Source of the DNA: an uncultured Elusimicrobium sp.
GTDB taxonomy: Bacteria; Elusimicrobiota; Endomicrobiia; Endomicrobiales; Endomicrobiaceae
Direction: 5' to 3'
DNA length: 25,765 nucleotides
Assembly (NCBI GenBank): GCA_902761395.1
Contig: CACWKJ010000014.1
Span: 1 to 25,765, forward strand
Under the pieces are notes generated by a model that worked only from the letters and a program-made list of their open reading frames with translations, was not told the DNA's origin and searched no databases. How positions within the stretch are numbered: position 1 is the first letter of the stretch; every line of letters begins with the position of its first letter. The position numbers and the translations under genes were made by a program. This document shows, piece by piece, positions 7,429 through 15,844 of this stretch.

Positions 7429-8082
7429 ATGAAAAAGATATATTTTATATTATTAAGTTTGTTTTTTGTTTTTGCTTGTTCGTCAGATAAAACTGTTGTT
7501 AATAAAACGGAACAAGTAAAAGATGAGTATGATGTTGCCAAAGAAATAAAAAGAATGGAGAATAAACAAATGAAAGCAATTATTGAAACATCTATGGGAA
7601 CAATCGAAGTTGAATTGTTTGCGGATAAAGCACCTGTAACGGTGGCAAATTTCGTAGGACTTGCAGAAGGTAAAAAAGAATTTACGGATCCGAAAACAGG
7701 TAAAAAAACAAAAAGAAAATTTTATGACGGTTTAACTTTTCACAGAGTTATTCCCGAATTTATGATACAAGGCGGATGTCCTTTGGGAACAGGAACAGGC
7801 GGTCCGGGATATACATTTGAAGACGAAACAAATAACGGCTTAAAATTTAATCAACCCGGACTTCTTGCTATGGCAAATGCCGGTCCTAATACAAACGGTT
7901 CACAGTTTTTTATTACCGAAGTTACAACACCTTGGTTAAACGGTCATCACACTATATTCGGTCAAGTTATGAGCAACGAAGATTTGGAAGTAGTTAAAAA
8001 AATCGCAAGAGTCGATTGCGGATTTTCCAACGACCCTATTGAACCGGTATATATAAATAAAATAACAATAAAAGAAAAATAA
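7429..8082 (+). CDS. Lipoprotein peptidyl-prolyl cis-trans isomerase, cyclophilin type
   Basis: This 217-residue protein speeds proline isomerisation during folding. It has a lipoprotein signal peptide with lipobox FVFAC (acylated Cys17), followed by a charged linker (about 18-47). A complete cyclophilin domain runs from about residue 50: MGTIEVELFADKAPVTVANF, FYDGLTFHRVIPEFMIQGG (active-site region with the conserved Phe-His-Arg), ANAGPNTNGSQFFIT, and the WLNGHHTIFGQV loop. It is expected to be anchored in a membrane facing the periplasm. A second in-frame ATG at 7570 sits 9 nt after GGAG and would start exactly at the cyclophilin domain, so a cytoplasmic short form is conceivable. The gene heads an operon with the DJ-1-like gene, which follows by 2 nt. 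Confidence 0.93.
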   Translation: MKKIYFILLSLFFVFACSSDKTVVNKTEQVKDEYDVAKEIKRMENKQMKAIIETSMGTIEVELFADKAPVTVANFVGLAEGKKEFTDPKTGKKTKRKFYDGLTFHRVIPEFMIQGGCPLGTGTGGPGYTFEDETNNGLKFNQPGLLAMANAGPNTNGSQFFITEVTTPWLNGHHTIFGQVMSNEDLEVVKKIARVDCGFSNDPIEPVYINKITIKEK

Positions 8083-8084
8083 TT

Positions 8085-8588
8085 ATGAAAAAAATAGTAT
8101 TTGTAGTTGCACCGGAAGTTTTTAGAGACGAAGAATATATTGAACCTAAAACAATATTGGAAGATGCCGGTATTGAAGTTACCACGGCAAGTACTGTTGT
8201 AGGTGAAATATACGGAAAAATAAAGATAAAGGCTCAAAGCCAAATGCTTGCAAAAGATATAAAAGTTGACGATTTTGACGGAATATTTTTTGTAGGCGGA
8301 GGCGGAGCAGCCGTTTATTTTGAAGATGAAACAGTTCACGATATAGCAAGACAATTTTATGCAAAAGGTAAACTTGTAAGTGCCATATGTATTGCTCCTG
8401 TAATACTTGCAAATGCGGGATTATTGCAAAATAAAAAAGCAACGGTATTTCCGGACGGTGCAGATGCTTTGTTACAAAACGGAGCGATTTATACCGGTAA
8501 TTCTGTTGAAGTTGACGGAAAAATCGTTACCGGTAACGGTCCTCAGGCAGCAACTGAGTTTGCCGAAGCATTATTGAAAGTAATATAA
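8085..8588 (+). CDS. DJ-1/PfpI family protein
   Basis: This is a 167-residue single-domain protein of the DJ-1/PfpI/ThiJ superfamily, which contains glyoxalases, deglycase-like proteins, chaperones and proteases. The family core is visible: FDGIFFVGGGGAAVYF (about residues 64-79) and the nucleophile-elbow cysteine in SAICIAP (about 100-106), followed by GLLQNKKATVFPDG and VDGKIVTGNGPQAATEFAEALL near the end. No signal peptide is seen, so it is cytoplasmic. It starts 2 nt after the cyclophilin stop codon without a convincing Shine-Dalgarno sequence, suggesting coupled translation. The exact substrate cannot be inferred. Confidence 0.88.
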   Translation: MKKIVFVVAPEVFRDEEYIEPKTILEDAGIEVTTASTVVGEIYGKIKIKAQSQMLAKDIKVDDFDGIFFVGGGGAAVYFEDETVHDIARQFYAKGKLVSAICIAPVILANAGLLQNKKATVFPDGADALLQNGAIYTGNSVEVDGKIVTGNGPQAATEFAEALLKVI

Positions 8589-8593
8589 CCCTT

Positions 8594-9607
8594 ATGAAAA
8601 GAAACATAATAATTTTATCCGTATTATCATTTTTGTTTTCCGCAGCATTGATGTATTTGTTTGTAGAAATTCTCTATAAAGAAAGAATTTCAATACAAAC
8701 AAATTTGTCGCAGGAAAATATAGTTGCGAATATAGAATTAACCGCACCGGAAATAAAAGCTTCGTTATCAAAATCCGACGATATATCCTTGCTTTACGGT
8801 GTTGAAAAATTATCAAAAGTAAAATCCGTAAAGGAATGTTTTATTATAGATTCCGACTTGAATATATTAATTCATGATAATTCCGAAAAATGGAATAAAA
8901 AATATGATCAGGATTTTTACAGAGAACTTGTAAAAATAAAAGAAATGGCGGTTAGGAACATAGATCAATATACAATAGTTTATTCTTTACCGTTAAACGA
9001 CAATTCTTTTTTGTGTGTAAAATTTTCATTGGAATCGATTTATAATGATTTAAAATTGTGGAAAATAAAACTTTATGTTTACGGGTTTATAGTTTGTGTT
9101 TTATTAGTTTTTGTAATTTATTATTTGTCGATATTTTTGTTCTTGCGTCCGTTCAATAAAGCAAAAAAATATTTATCGTTAAATAATACCAAGAAGAAAA
9201 CTATTTATTATGATATAGTTAAAATGGCTTTATCTTACAGCAGCAATGCGGACGAAAACGATGAAAATACAGTTTTGAAATTAAAAAATTTCATGAACAC
9301 TCTTTGTAAATCCTATTTAAGTTACAGCGATGAAGTTTTTGTTGTTTTAGACAGTAATGCAAGACTTATTTATTGTTCGGACGACAACAATGTTGTTTTA
9401 GACGAAAAGACAGTTGGGGAACATATAGTAAAATTAACAAGAAATTCAGAAATATTAAAATCCGTTTCAACTTTGTTGGAAAATCCTTCTGATGTTATCA
9501 ATGTTGATATTTCCGCATACAAAATAAATATCACTCCGGTAAAAGATGATCAAGATGATTTTGTCGGAATAATTATTTCCGGTAACACGAGAAAGGATAC
9601 GTTCTAA
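8594..9607 (+). CDS. Two-pass membrane protein with CACHE-like and PAS-like regions, no output domain
   Basis: This 337-residue protein has a membrane segment at about residues 5-25, an extracytoplasmic region of about 130 residues (containing VKSVKECFIIDSDLNILIHD, typical of a single CACHE-like sensor), a second membrane segment at about 157-182, and a cytoplasmic part. The cytoplasmic part ends in a PAS-like stretch (about 250-330: SDEVFVVLDSNARLIYCSDD to DFVGIIISGN). No histidine kinase, GGDEF or methyl-accepting domain follows, so it looks like the input half of a signalling protein. It is not a known named family. It starts 5 nt after the DJ-1-like gene, and its TAA stop shares one base with the uppP start, so the two are tightly coupled. 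Confidence 0.72.
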   Translation: MKRNIIILSVLSFLFSAALMYLFVEILYKERISIQTNLSQENIVANIELTAPEIKASLSKSDDISLLYGVEKLSKVKSVKECFIIDSDLNILIHDNSEKWNKKYDQDFYRELVKIKEMAVRNIDQYTIVYSLPLNDNSFLCVKFSLESIYNDLKLWKIKLYVYGFIVCVLLVFVIYYLSIFLFLRPFNKAKKYLSLNNTKKKTIYYDIVKMALSYSSNADENDENTVLKLKNFMNTLCKSYLSYSDEVFVVLDSNARLIYCSDDNNVVLDEKTVGEHIVKLTRNSEILKSVSTLLENPSDVINVDISAYKINITPVKDDQDDFVGIIISGNTRKDTF

Positions 9608-10416
9608 TGCTGGATATAATCCTAATATTTAAAACAATTTTTTTGGGAATAGTGGAAGGTCTTACGGAATTTTTGCCGATATCTTCCACCGGACATTTAA
9701 TTGTTTGTGCCGATATAATAAAGTTTAACAATGAAGTTGCATCTTTATTTGAAATAGTAATTCAGCTCGGGGCAATACTTGCCGTTGTTTGGCTTTACAG
9801 AACAAAAATCTTAAATTTAATAACAACTGCTTTCAAAGATAAAAAGTCTTTTGATTTTATAATAAATCTTTTTATAGCTTTTGTTCCTGCATCTGTTGTA
9901 GGCTTTTTCTTTCACGGAATAATAAAACATTATTTGTTTAATCCCATAACAGTATCTTTTGCACTTATTTTGGGCGGATATGCAATAATTTATATAGAAA
10001 ATAAAAAGTTGCAGGTTAAAACTCAAGAAGCATATGATATAACAAAAAAATCGGCACTTATAGTGGGACTTGCACAAATATTATCTCTTGTCCCTGGAGT
10101 ATCAAGAGCGGGAGCAACTATAATGGGGGGGGTTTGTTCCGGACTTTCCAGAAAAGCCGCTGCAGAATTTTCCTTCTTCTTAGCTATACCTATAATGTTT
10201 GCTGCAACATTGTATGACTTATATAAAAGTTCGTCGGTACTTAATTTTGATTATTGCATAATAATAGCTGTTGGTTTCGTTTCCGCATTCATTTCCGCAA
10301 TAATTGTTATAAAATGGTTTATAAAATATATTTCCGTAAATAACTTTAAACTGTTCGGTTGGTACAGAATTTTGTTCGGAGCACTTCTTTTAGGTTTTTA
10401 TTATTTTAAAGGTTAA
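9607..10416 (+). CDS. uppP: Undecaprenyl-diphosphate phosphatase (BacA/UppP)
   Basis: UppP removes a phosphate from undecaprenyl diphosphate to recycle the lipid carrier of peptidoglycan and polysaccharide synthesis. The 269-residue integral membrane protein carries both family signatures: EGLTEFLPISSTGHLIV (about residues 17-33, with the catalytic Glu) and PGVSRAGATIMGG (about 161-173, with the conserved Arg), followed by EFSFFLAIPIMFAATLYDL. The length is typical. AAGGA lies 9 nt before the ATG. The codons for the GG of ATIMGG form a run of eight G residues (10125-10132), an odd feature in this AT-rich DNA and a possible slippage site. As written the frame is intact. Confidence 0.95.
   Translation: MLDIILIFKTIFLGIVEGLTEFLPISSTGHLIVCADIIKFNNEVASLFEIVIQLGAILAVVWLYRTKILNLITTAFKDKKSFDFIINLFIAFVPASVVGFFFHGIIKHYLFNPITVSFALILGGYAIIYIENKKLQVKTQEAYDITKKSALIVGLAQILSLVPGVSRAGATIMGGVCSGLSRKAAAEFSFFLAIPIMFAATLYDLYKSSSVLNFDYCIIIAVGFVSAFISAIIVIKWFIKYISVNNFKLFGWYRILFGALLLGFYYFKG
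10125..10132 (+). repeat. G8 homopolymer inside uppP
   Basis: Eight consecutive G residues lie within the second signature motif of uppP. Long G runs are rare in this AT-rich window. Loss or gain of one G would truncate UppP, so it could act as a slippage site. Confidence 0.85.
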
Positions 10417-10418
10417 CG

Positions 10419-11033
10419 ATGAAAAAAATATTTGAATATCCGATGAACTTTATAAGAAAATGTTATGATTGGACAATAAATTGGTCTAAAACCAAATATG
10501 CAAGTTGGGCACTTTTCTTTATAGCATTTGCAGAAAGTTCTTTCTTTCCCGTTCCTCCGGATGTTTTACTTATACCTATGGTTATTGCAGAAAGAAAGAA
10601 ATGGTTTCAAATAGCCCTTATTTGCTCTTTAGGTTCGATTTTAGGCGCTTTATTGGGTTATTTTATCGGTTATCAGTTTTATGAACTTATAGGCCAAAAA
10701 ATCGTAGATTTGTACAATTTACAGGGTGCTGTAGATATTGTAAGTGCAAAATACCATGAGCATGCCTTTCTTGCGATTTTTACGGCTGCATTTACACCTA
10801 TACCGTTTAAAGTTTTTACAATAGTTGCAGGTCTTGTTAAAATTTCTTTGGTGTCTTTAATTGTTGCATCCGCAATAGGAAGATCTGCAAGATTTTTTAT
10901 AGTTGCAATTCTTATAAGAGTTTTCGGCGAAAAAATTCAATACTTTATAGAAAAATATTTTAACCTTCTTACAATTATTTTTACAATCCTTCTGATCGGA
11001 GGATTTTGTTGTGTTAAAATGTTTGCAAAATAA
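10419..11033 (+). CDS. YqaA-like VTT/DedA-type membrane protein
   Basis: This 204-residue multi-pass inner-membrane protein belongs to the VTT (SNARE-associated/DedA) superfamily, closest in appearance to YqaA. Family features are AESSFFPVPPDVLLIPMV (about residues 39-56), a glycine-rich membrane stretch GSILGALLGYFIGYQFYE (about 72-89), and AAFTPIPFKVFTIVAGL (about 122-138) with the conserved proline turn. DedA relatives UptA/PopT transport undecaprenyl phosphate, and other members move lipids. Its place 2 nt after uppP fits a role in lipid-carrier recycling, but that is inference from context. AAGG precedes the ATG. Confidence 0.85.
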   Translation: MKKIFEYPMNFIRKCYDWTINWSKTKYASWALFFIAFAESSFFPVPPDVLLIPMVIAERKKWFQIALICSLGSILGALLGYFIGYQFYELIGQKIVDLYNLQGAVDIVSAKYHEHAFLAIFTAAFTPIPFKVFTIVAGLVKISLVSLIVASAIGRSARFFIVAILIRVFGEKIQYFIEKYFNLLTIIFTILLIGGFCCVKMFAK

Positions 11034-11113
11034 TTGGCTTTTTGGCTTTTAATTTAGTATCCTATAAAAACATTTAAAACAACTTTTAAAATATTAGTTT
11101 TCGGGAGAAAGAA

Positions 11114-11494
11114 ATGAATACACCAAACAATTTGTGTTATGCAAAAACTCATGAATGGGCAAGAAAAGAAGGTAACAAAGTTTATGTCGGAATTACCGAC
11201 CATGCACAGCATGAAATTACGGATATAGTTCATGTTGAATTACCGGAAGTAGGTAAAAAATTCGATAAAGAACAACCGTGTGCTGTTGTTGAATCGGTAA
11301 AATCGGCATTTGATATTTATAGTCCTGTATCGGGAACAATAGTTGAAGTTAACGAAGAATTACTTTCCGCACCTGAACTTATAAATCAGGATCCTTACGG
11401 AAAAGGATATTTTTTCGTATTGGAAGTATCGAATGAAGAAGATTTTAAAGATTTAATGAATGCAGAACAATACACAAAATCAATTGAAGGTTAA
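11114..11494 (+). CDS. gcvH: Glycine cleavage system H protein
   Basis: GcvH carries the aminomethyl group on a lipoyl arm between the P, T and L proteins of glycine cleavage. The 126-residue protein has the standard KTHEWAR start (residues 11-17), the lipoylation site VVESVKSAFDIYSPVSG with Lys63, and the C-terminal GYFFVLEV. Length and motifs are normal. A strong GGGAG lies 7 nt before the ATG, and an 80-nt gap separates it from the YqaA-like gene. A TATAAA box at 11063-11068 may be part of its promoter, but its -35 region is poor. gcvPA follows after 5 nt. Confidence 0.96.
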   Translation: MNTPNNLCYAKTHEWARKEGNKVYVGITDHAQHEITDIVHVELPEVGKKFDKEQPCAVVESVKSAFDIYSPVSGTIVEVNEELLSAPELINQDPYGKGYFFVLEVSNEEDFKDLMNAEQYTKSIEG

Positions 11495-11499
11495 AATAA

Positions 11500-12840
11500 A
11501 TGAATTATATACCAGTAAGTGATAAAGATAAAAAAGAAATGTTTGAAAGTATCGGTGTAAAAGATACACAAGAGCTTTTGTCTTTGCAGATACCCGAAAC
11601 ATTGAGAGTAAAAAAGTTAAATTTAGATAAAGGTATGTCCGAACAGGAATTGATATCTTTGTTTAAACGGTATGCACACAAAAATAAAGCAAATCTTGCT
11701 TGTTTTAGAGGTGGTGGAATTTACGATCACTTTGTTCCGTCGATAGTTGACGAAATTATAGGAAGATCGGAGTTTTGGACGGCTTATACTCCTTATCAGG
11801 CGGAGGCAAGTCAGGGAACATTACAGGCAATATTCGAATATCAGAGTGTTATGTGCGAACTTACGGGAATGGAATGTTCCAATGCTTCAATGTACGACGG
11901 AGCAACGGCAGTTGCAGAAGCAATATTGCTTGCAATCAGAGCATCAAGAAAAAATAAAGTTGTTATATCAAGCGCTTTAAATCCCGAATATATTTCGGTT
12001 GTTGAAACATATACCAAAAATTTGAACATTGAAATTATAAAAATCGATATTGATTCCAAAACAGGAGCTTTAAACAAGGATGCTTTAAATAATGTTTTGG
12101 ATGAAACCGTAGCTGCGGTAGTAGTTCAATCTCCGAATTTTTTCGGAACCATAGAAGATATGCAGGAATTATCAAAAGTATCCAAAGATAAAAAAGCTTT
12201 GTTTGTTGCGGTTGTTAATCCCGTATCTTTAGGTTTGTTAAAAACTCCGGGCGAGTACGGCGCTGATATTGCCGTAGGAGAGGGACAAGTTTTCGGTAAC
12301 CAAATGTATCTCGGCGGTTCAACATTCGGTTTTATGGTTGTAACAAAAGCTTTGGAATGGAAAATGCCCGGAAGAATTGTAGGCCAAACAGTAGATAAGG
12401 ACGGTAAAAGAGGTTTTGTTCTTACATTACAATCAAGAGAACAACACATAAGAAGAGAAAAAGCAACATCAAATATTTGTACCAATGCCGCACTTAATTC
12501 TTTTGCTGCATGTGTTTATGCCGCTTATCTCGGCAGTCAGGGAATAAAAGAGTTGGCTGAAACAAATATTTCCAAGGCAAGATATGCTTTTGACAAAATA
12601 AAGAATATAAAAGGTTTTGTTCCGCTGTTTGAAAATTCCGTATTCTTTAACGAATTTGTTTTCAAAACGGATAAAAATATCGACAAAATAAATGAAGAGT
12701 TAATGAAAGAAAATATTTTAGGTCCGTTGGATTTGGGAAAGATAGGCGACAAATATAAAAATTGCATAATGTTTGCCGTTACGGAAAAAAGAACAAAACA
12801 GGAAATAGATAAATTAGCAGAAATTTTAAACAGAGTGTAA
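11500..12840 (+). CDS. gcvPA: Glycine dehydrogenase (decarboxylating) subunit 1
   Basis: This is the N-terminal-type half of the split P protein, which decarboxylates glycine together with GcvPB and passes the aminomethyl group to GcvH. The 446-residue sequence is typical: FRGGGIYDHFVPSIVDEII (about residues 69-87), the TAYTPYQAEASQGTLQAIFE segment (about 92-111), MYDGATAVAEA, and VGEGQVFGNQMYLGGSTFG (about 257-275). This subunit does not carry the PLP lysine, which is in GcvPB. AAGG lies 9 nt before the ATG. The gene is between gcvH and gcvPB in the same operon. No gcvT is present in the window. Confidence 0.96.
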   Translation: MNYIPVSDKDKKEMFESIGVKDTQELLSLQIPETLRVKKLNLDKGMSEQELISLFKRYAHKNKANLACFRGGGIYDHFVPSIVDEIIGRSEFWTAYTPYQAEASQGTLQAIFEYQSVMCELTGMECSNASMYDGATAVAEAILLAIRASRKNKVVISSALNPEYISVVETYTKNLNIEIIKIDIDSKTGALNKDALNNVLDETVAAVVVQSPNFFGTIEDMQELSKVSKDKKALFVAVVNPVSLGLLKTPGEYGADIAVGEGQVFGNQMYLGGSTFGFMVVTKALEWKMPGRIVGQTVDKDGKRGFVLTLQSREQHIRREKATSNICTNAALNSFAACVYAAYLGSQGIKELAETNISKARYAFDKIKNIKGFVPLFENSVFFNEFVFKTDKNIDKINEELMKENILGPLDLGKIGDKYKNCIMFAVTEKRTKQEIDKLAEILNRV

Positions 12841-12844
12841 AAAT

Positions 12845-14278
12845 ATGATGAACAATAATAAAACATTAAACGAAATACAATCAAACAGAAGCAGTGTAAT
12901 CGTTGAAAGTGATGTTGAATTAAATGCAAATATTGACGATAAATATAAAAGAACAACAGTTCCTAATATTCCCAATATTTCGGAAGCGACATTGTTAAGA
13001 CATTACACAAATTTATCGAGAAAAAATTATGCTTTAAGTACAACCATGTATCCGTTAGGTTCTTGTACTATGAAACATAATCCGTTGGTAAACGAAAAAA
13101 TTGCAAAATTCGATGACTTTTCCGTAATGCATCCTTATCAAAATGAAGAAAGTATGCAGGGAAGTTTGGAAGTAATGTATGAATTGCAAAAAGATTTGTG
13201 CGAAATTTCCGGTATGGATTACTTTACATTGCAGCCTGCAGCGGGTGCTCACGGAGAATATACAGGACTTTTAATAATAGCACAATATTTTAAGAACAAA
13301 AAAGAAAAAAGAACAAAAATAATCGTTCCCGATTCCGCACACGGAACCAACCCGGCTTCCGCGGCATTGGCCGGTTTTGAAATTGTTTCTTTGAAATCCG
13401 ACGAGAATGGTATTGTTTCTCCGGAAAAATTAAAAGAAGTTTTAAACAGTGATGTTGCGGCTATGATGATGACAAATCCAAACACTTTGGGTGTGTTTGA
13501 AAAAAACATTGAAGAAATTTCAAAATTGATTCACGATAACGGTTCATTGCTTTATTATGACGGTGCAAATCTTAATGCTGTTATGGGAATCGTTCGTCCG
13601 GCGGATATCGGTTTTGATGTTATGCACATAAATTTACATAAAACTTTTTCAACACCTCACGGCGGCGGCGGACCTGGATCAGGACCTGTAGGAGTAAAAG
13701 CATTTTTAAAAGAGTGTTTACCTTCTCCTATTGTTGTAAAAGAAGATAACAAGTTTAAACTTTCTTTTAACGATAAACAAAAATCCATAGGCGCGATGAA
13801 AGCTTTTTACGGTAATTTTCCTGTTATATTAAAAGCTTGTGCTTATATAAAATCGCTTGGCGGGGAAGGTTTAACAGATGCTTCCAAACAAGCTGTTATT
13901 AATGCAAATTATATATTGTCTAAACTAAAGAGCAAAGTTAAAGTTCCCGCGGGAAATTCCTGCATGCACGAGTTTGCGATGTCTTTAAAGGGTGCTTTAG
14001 GCAATGATATAAAAACATTGGATGTTGCCAAAAGACTTTTGGATAACGGTTATTATGCTCCTACAATATATTTTCCTTTAATAGTTGAAGAAGCTATGAT
14101 GATAGAACCGACGGAAACAGAATCTAAGCAAACGTTAGATGAATTTACAGATACATTGTTGAATATAATAGAAGAATCCAATACTAATCCGGAAGTTGTT
14201 CATAATGCTCCGGTAAATACTTCAGTTAAAAGATTAAATGAAGTTGAGGCGGCAAGAAAACCTAAATTACATTGGTAA
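12845..14278 (+). CDS. gcvPB: Glycine dehydrogenase (decarboxylating) subunit 2
   Basis: This is the PLP-carrying half of the split P protein. The 477-residue sequence shows STTMYPLGSCTMKHNP (about residues 63-78), LQPAAGAHGEYTGLL (about 124-138), DSAHGTNPASAA (about 162-173) and the PLP lysine Lys266 in HINLHKTFSTPHGGGGPG. The C terminus EVEAARKPKLHW is usual for the family. Two ATGs in tandem (12845, 12848) could start it; the Shine-Dalgarno match is weak (GAGTG within the gcvPA stop region), so coupling to gcvPA is likely. Its stop codon is one base from the end of a convergent, degenerate gene. Confidence 0.96.
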   Translation: MMNNNKTLNEIQSNRSSVIVESDVELNANIDDKYKRTTVPNIPNISEATLLRHYTNLSRKNYALSTTMYPLGSCTMKHNPLVNEKIAKFDDFSVMHPYQNEESMQGSLEVMYELQKDLCEISGMDYFTLQPAAGAHGEYTGLLIIAQYFKNKKEKRTKIIVPDSAHGTNPASAALAGFEIVSLKSDENGIVSPEKLKEVLNSDVAAMMMTNPNTLGVFEKNIEEISKLIHDNGSLLYYDGANLNAVMGIVRPADIGFDVMHINLHKTFSTPHGGGGPGSGPVGVKAFLKECLPSPIVVKEDNKFKLSFNDKQKSIGAMKAFYGNFPVILKACAYIKSLGGEGLTDASKQAVINANYILSKLKSKVKVPAGNSCMHEFAMSLKGALGNDIKTLDVAKRLLDNGYYAPTIYFPLIVEEAMMIEPTETESKQTLDEFTDTLLNIIEESNTNPEVVHNAPVNTSVKRLNEVEAARKPKLHW

Positions 14279-14279
14279 T

Positions 14280-15774
14280 TTACTTTCTTAAAGTTAAAGT
14301 GTTAACTTTTTTTATTCTGCGCAGGAGAGAATCTTTCGATGTTTTTTCTCCTATGCTAAGGTTTGAAACTACAACTTTGTTTATGAAGCTTACAAATCTT
14401 TCTTTTTTACTTATAAAGTTTTCTGTACCCCATATTGCATGAATTGCATATGGGGTATTATTTTCTTCACCTATATAAAGCATTATATGTCCCGGTAAAT
14501 ACAGTAAAGATATTGCAGGTGTGGTTTTTGAAATAATTTCTTTTGGTTTTTGAAATAATTTCTTTACTCTTTTCGGAATCGGATAATTTACTGCTTATGT
14601 TAATTTGCTTGTTTCCCGATTTTATTTGTGCCAAAGAGTTTCTTGGAAGAATTAAGCCGAAACATCCGAAAATCTGTCTGATAAATGTTGAACAGTCTTG
14701 CTCTCCGTCGTAACCGCCCCAGGAGTATGGGGAATTTATGTGTTCAAATGCTTGTTGTAATACATTTCTCTGGGTATATTTTAAATATCCGTTATTTGTA
14801 TCATAACTATATAAATAAGCTTTTTCAAAAATCAAATTTCCTTTGTTTGTCGATTTCGGTATTTTTACACAAACAATTTCGTCGTTAATTTTTTTTACTT
14901 TCGGCAGTTTTGTCGACATACGAATATAGTCGTAATATTTTGTCATTTTTTCGTCTAAAAAAACATCCGCTTTTGTGTCGGTTACGATTACAAAGTCCTT
15001 TTCGTTTATCCAATTAGAAAAAGTTTCTTTTGTCGTGGAAGCAATATCTTTTGTTTTTATCCAACCTTCCGATTCATACGATATAACAAAAGTCCATTGT
15101 TTATCTTTTGTTGATATTAAAGTAATCAGGGGAGTACCTATATCAACACTTGCAACCTGCATTCTGTCGATATCATAAGTTGTTTTATCATACAGAAAGT
15201 TTTTGTCGGTAGGTAATAACCTTATATCACTGTAAGAGGTGGCTATTGCATATTTTGCTTTAATTTTTTTTGTGCCGGGTATTTTTATGTTGTTATAAAT
15301 TTTATTTACATAATCTTTGCTTATTGTGTTAAAATTGTTATCTATATATTTTCTATAATAAAACATTTTAAAAATTTGTTTTTGTTGTTTTTTTAGTGTG
15401 GAGGAATTTATTTCGGAGAAGTTTTCTATATCGTTTAAATAAATTAAATCTCTGAATAATTCTTTGTTTTTTTCTTGTATTTGTTTTGCCGTCTAGATTT
15501 CTGTATCAGGATTTTTTATTTTAGATATCCAGTATCCGGCAGTTTTCATATTTCTTGTGACATTTGTTATTATTAACGGGCCGTTTGGAATAAATTTACT
15601 GTTTGATACTATTTCTTTTTCGTCTATGGGAGAAGAATCTTCATAAGGTTCTTCAAAATCTTCTCCGTCAACAAAGAAAGCATAGTCATCGTTTATGAAA
15701 AGTTCTCCGCGGGTATATGAAAACAAAAAGGTCAGTATTGTTAATGTAAAAATAAAATGTTTTATAAATTTCAT
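14280..15774 (-). pseudogene. NlpC/P60 cell-wall endopeptidase, broken by an amber codon and a 22-bp duplication
   Basis: These endopeptidases cut peptide stems of peptidoglycan. The remains read as one gene of 490 codons: signal peptide (MKFIKHFIFTLTILTFLFSY, start 15774), an N-terminal stabilising-type region (TAKQIQEKNKELFRDL), SH3-like segments (KYAIATSYSDIRLLPTDKNF; VSYESEGWIKTKDI-like), then the NlpC/P60 domain with SPYSWGGYDGEQDCSTFIRQ (catalytic Cys), LPRNSLAQ, GHIMLYIG (catalytic His) and AIHAIWG. Two lesions are seen. An in-frame TAG lies at 15493-15495, with coding continuing in the same frame for 125 nt before the next ATG. A 22-bp tandem duplication at 14523-14566 shifts the frame. 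Deleting one copy restores TTPAISLLYLPGHIMLYIG exactly. Order and lesions are direct observations; loss of function is inferred. Confidence 0.88.
14523..14566 (-). repeat. 22-bp tandem duplication causing a frameshift
   Basis: Two adjacent copies of ggtttttgaaataatttctt plus tt/ta lie at 14523-14544 and 14545-14566, identical at 21 of 22 positions. The unit is not a multiple of three, and removing one copy reopens the NlpC/P60 frame. Confidence 0.92.
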
Positions 15775-15844
15775 ATTACAATTATTTTACAAAATTTTTA
15801 ATTGTTTTTTTATGAATCAACAGTTTCGTAAAAATACCCCCGGA

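Noticed and set aside
11034..11050. Direct repeat ttggcttt twice upstream of gcvH
   Set aside because: Too short to mean much in AT-rich DNA, and no hairpin or operator symmetry is seen.
14685..15178. Plus-strand reading frames opposite the NlpC/P60 remnant
   Set aside because: The minus strand carries clear NlpC/P60 and SH3-like motifs, and the plus-strand frames show no recognisable domain.
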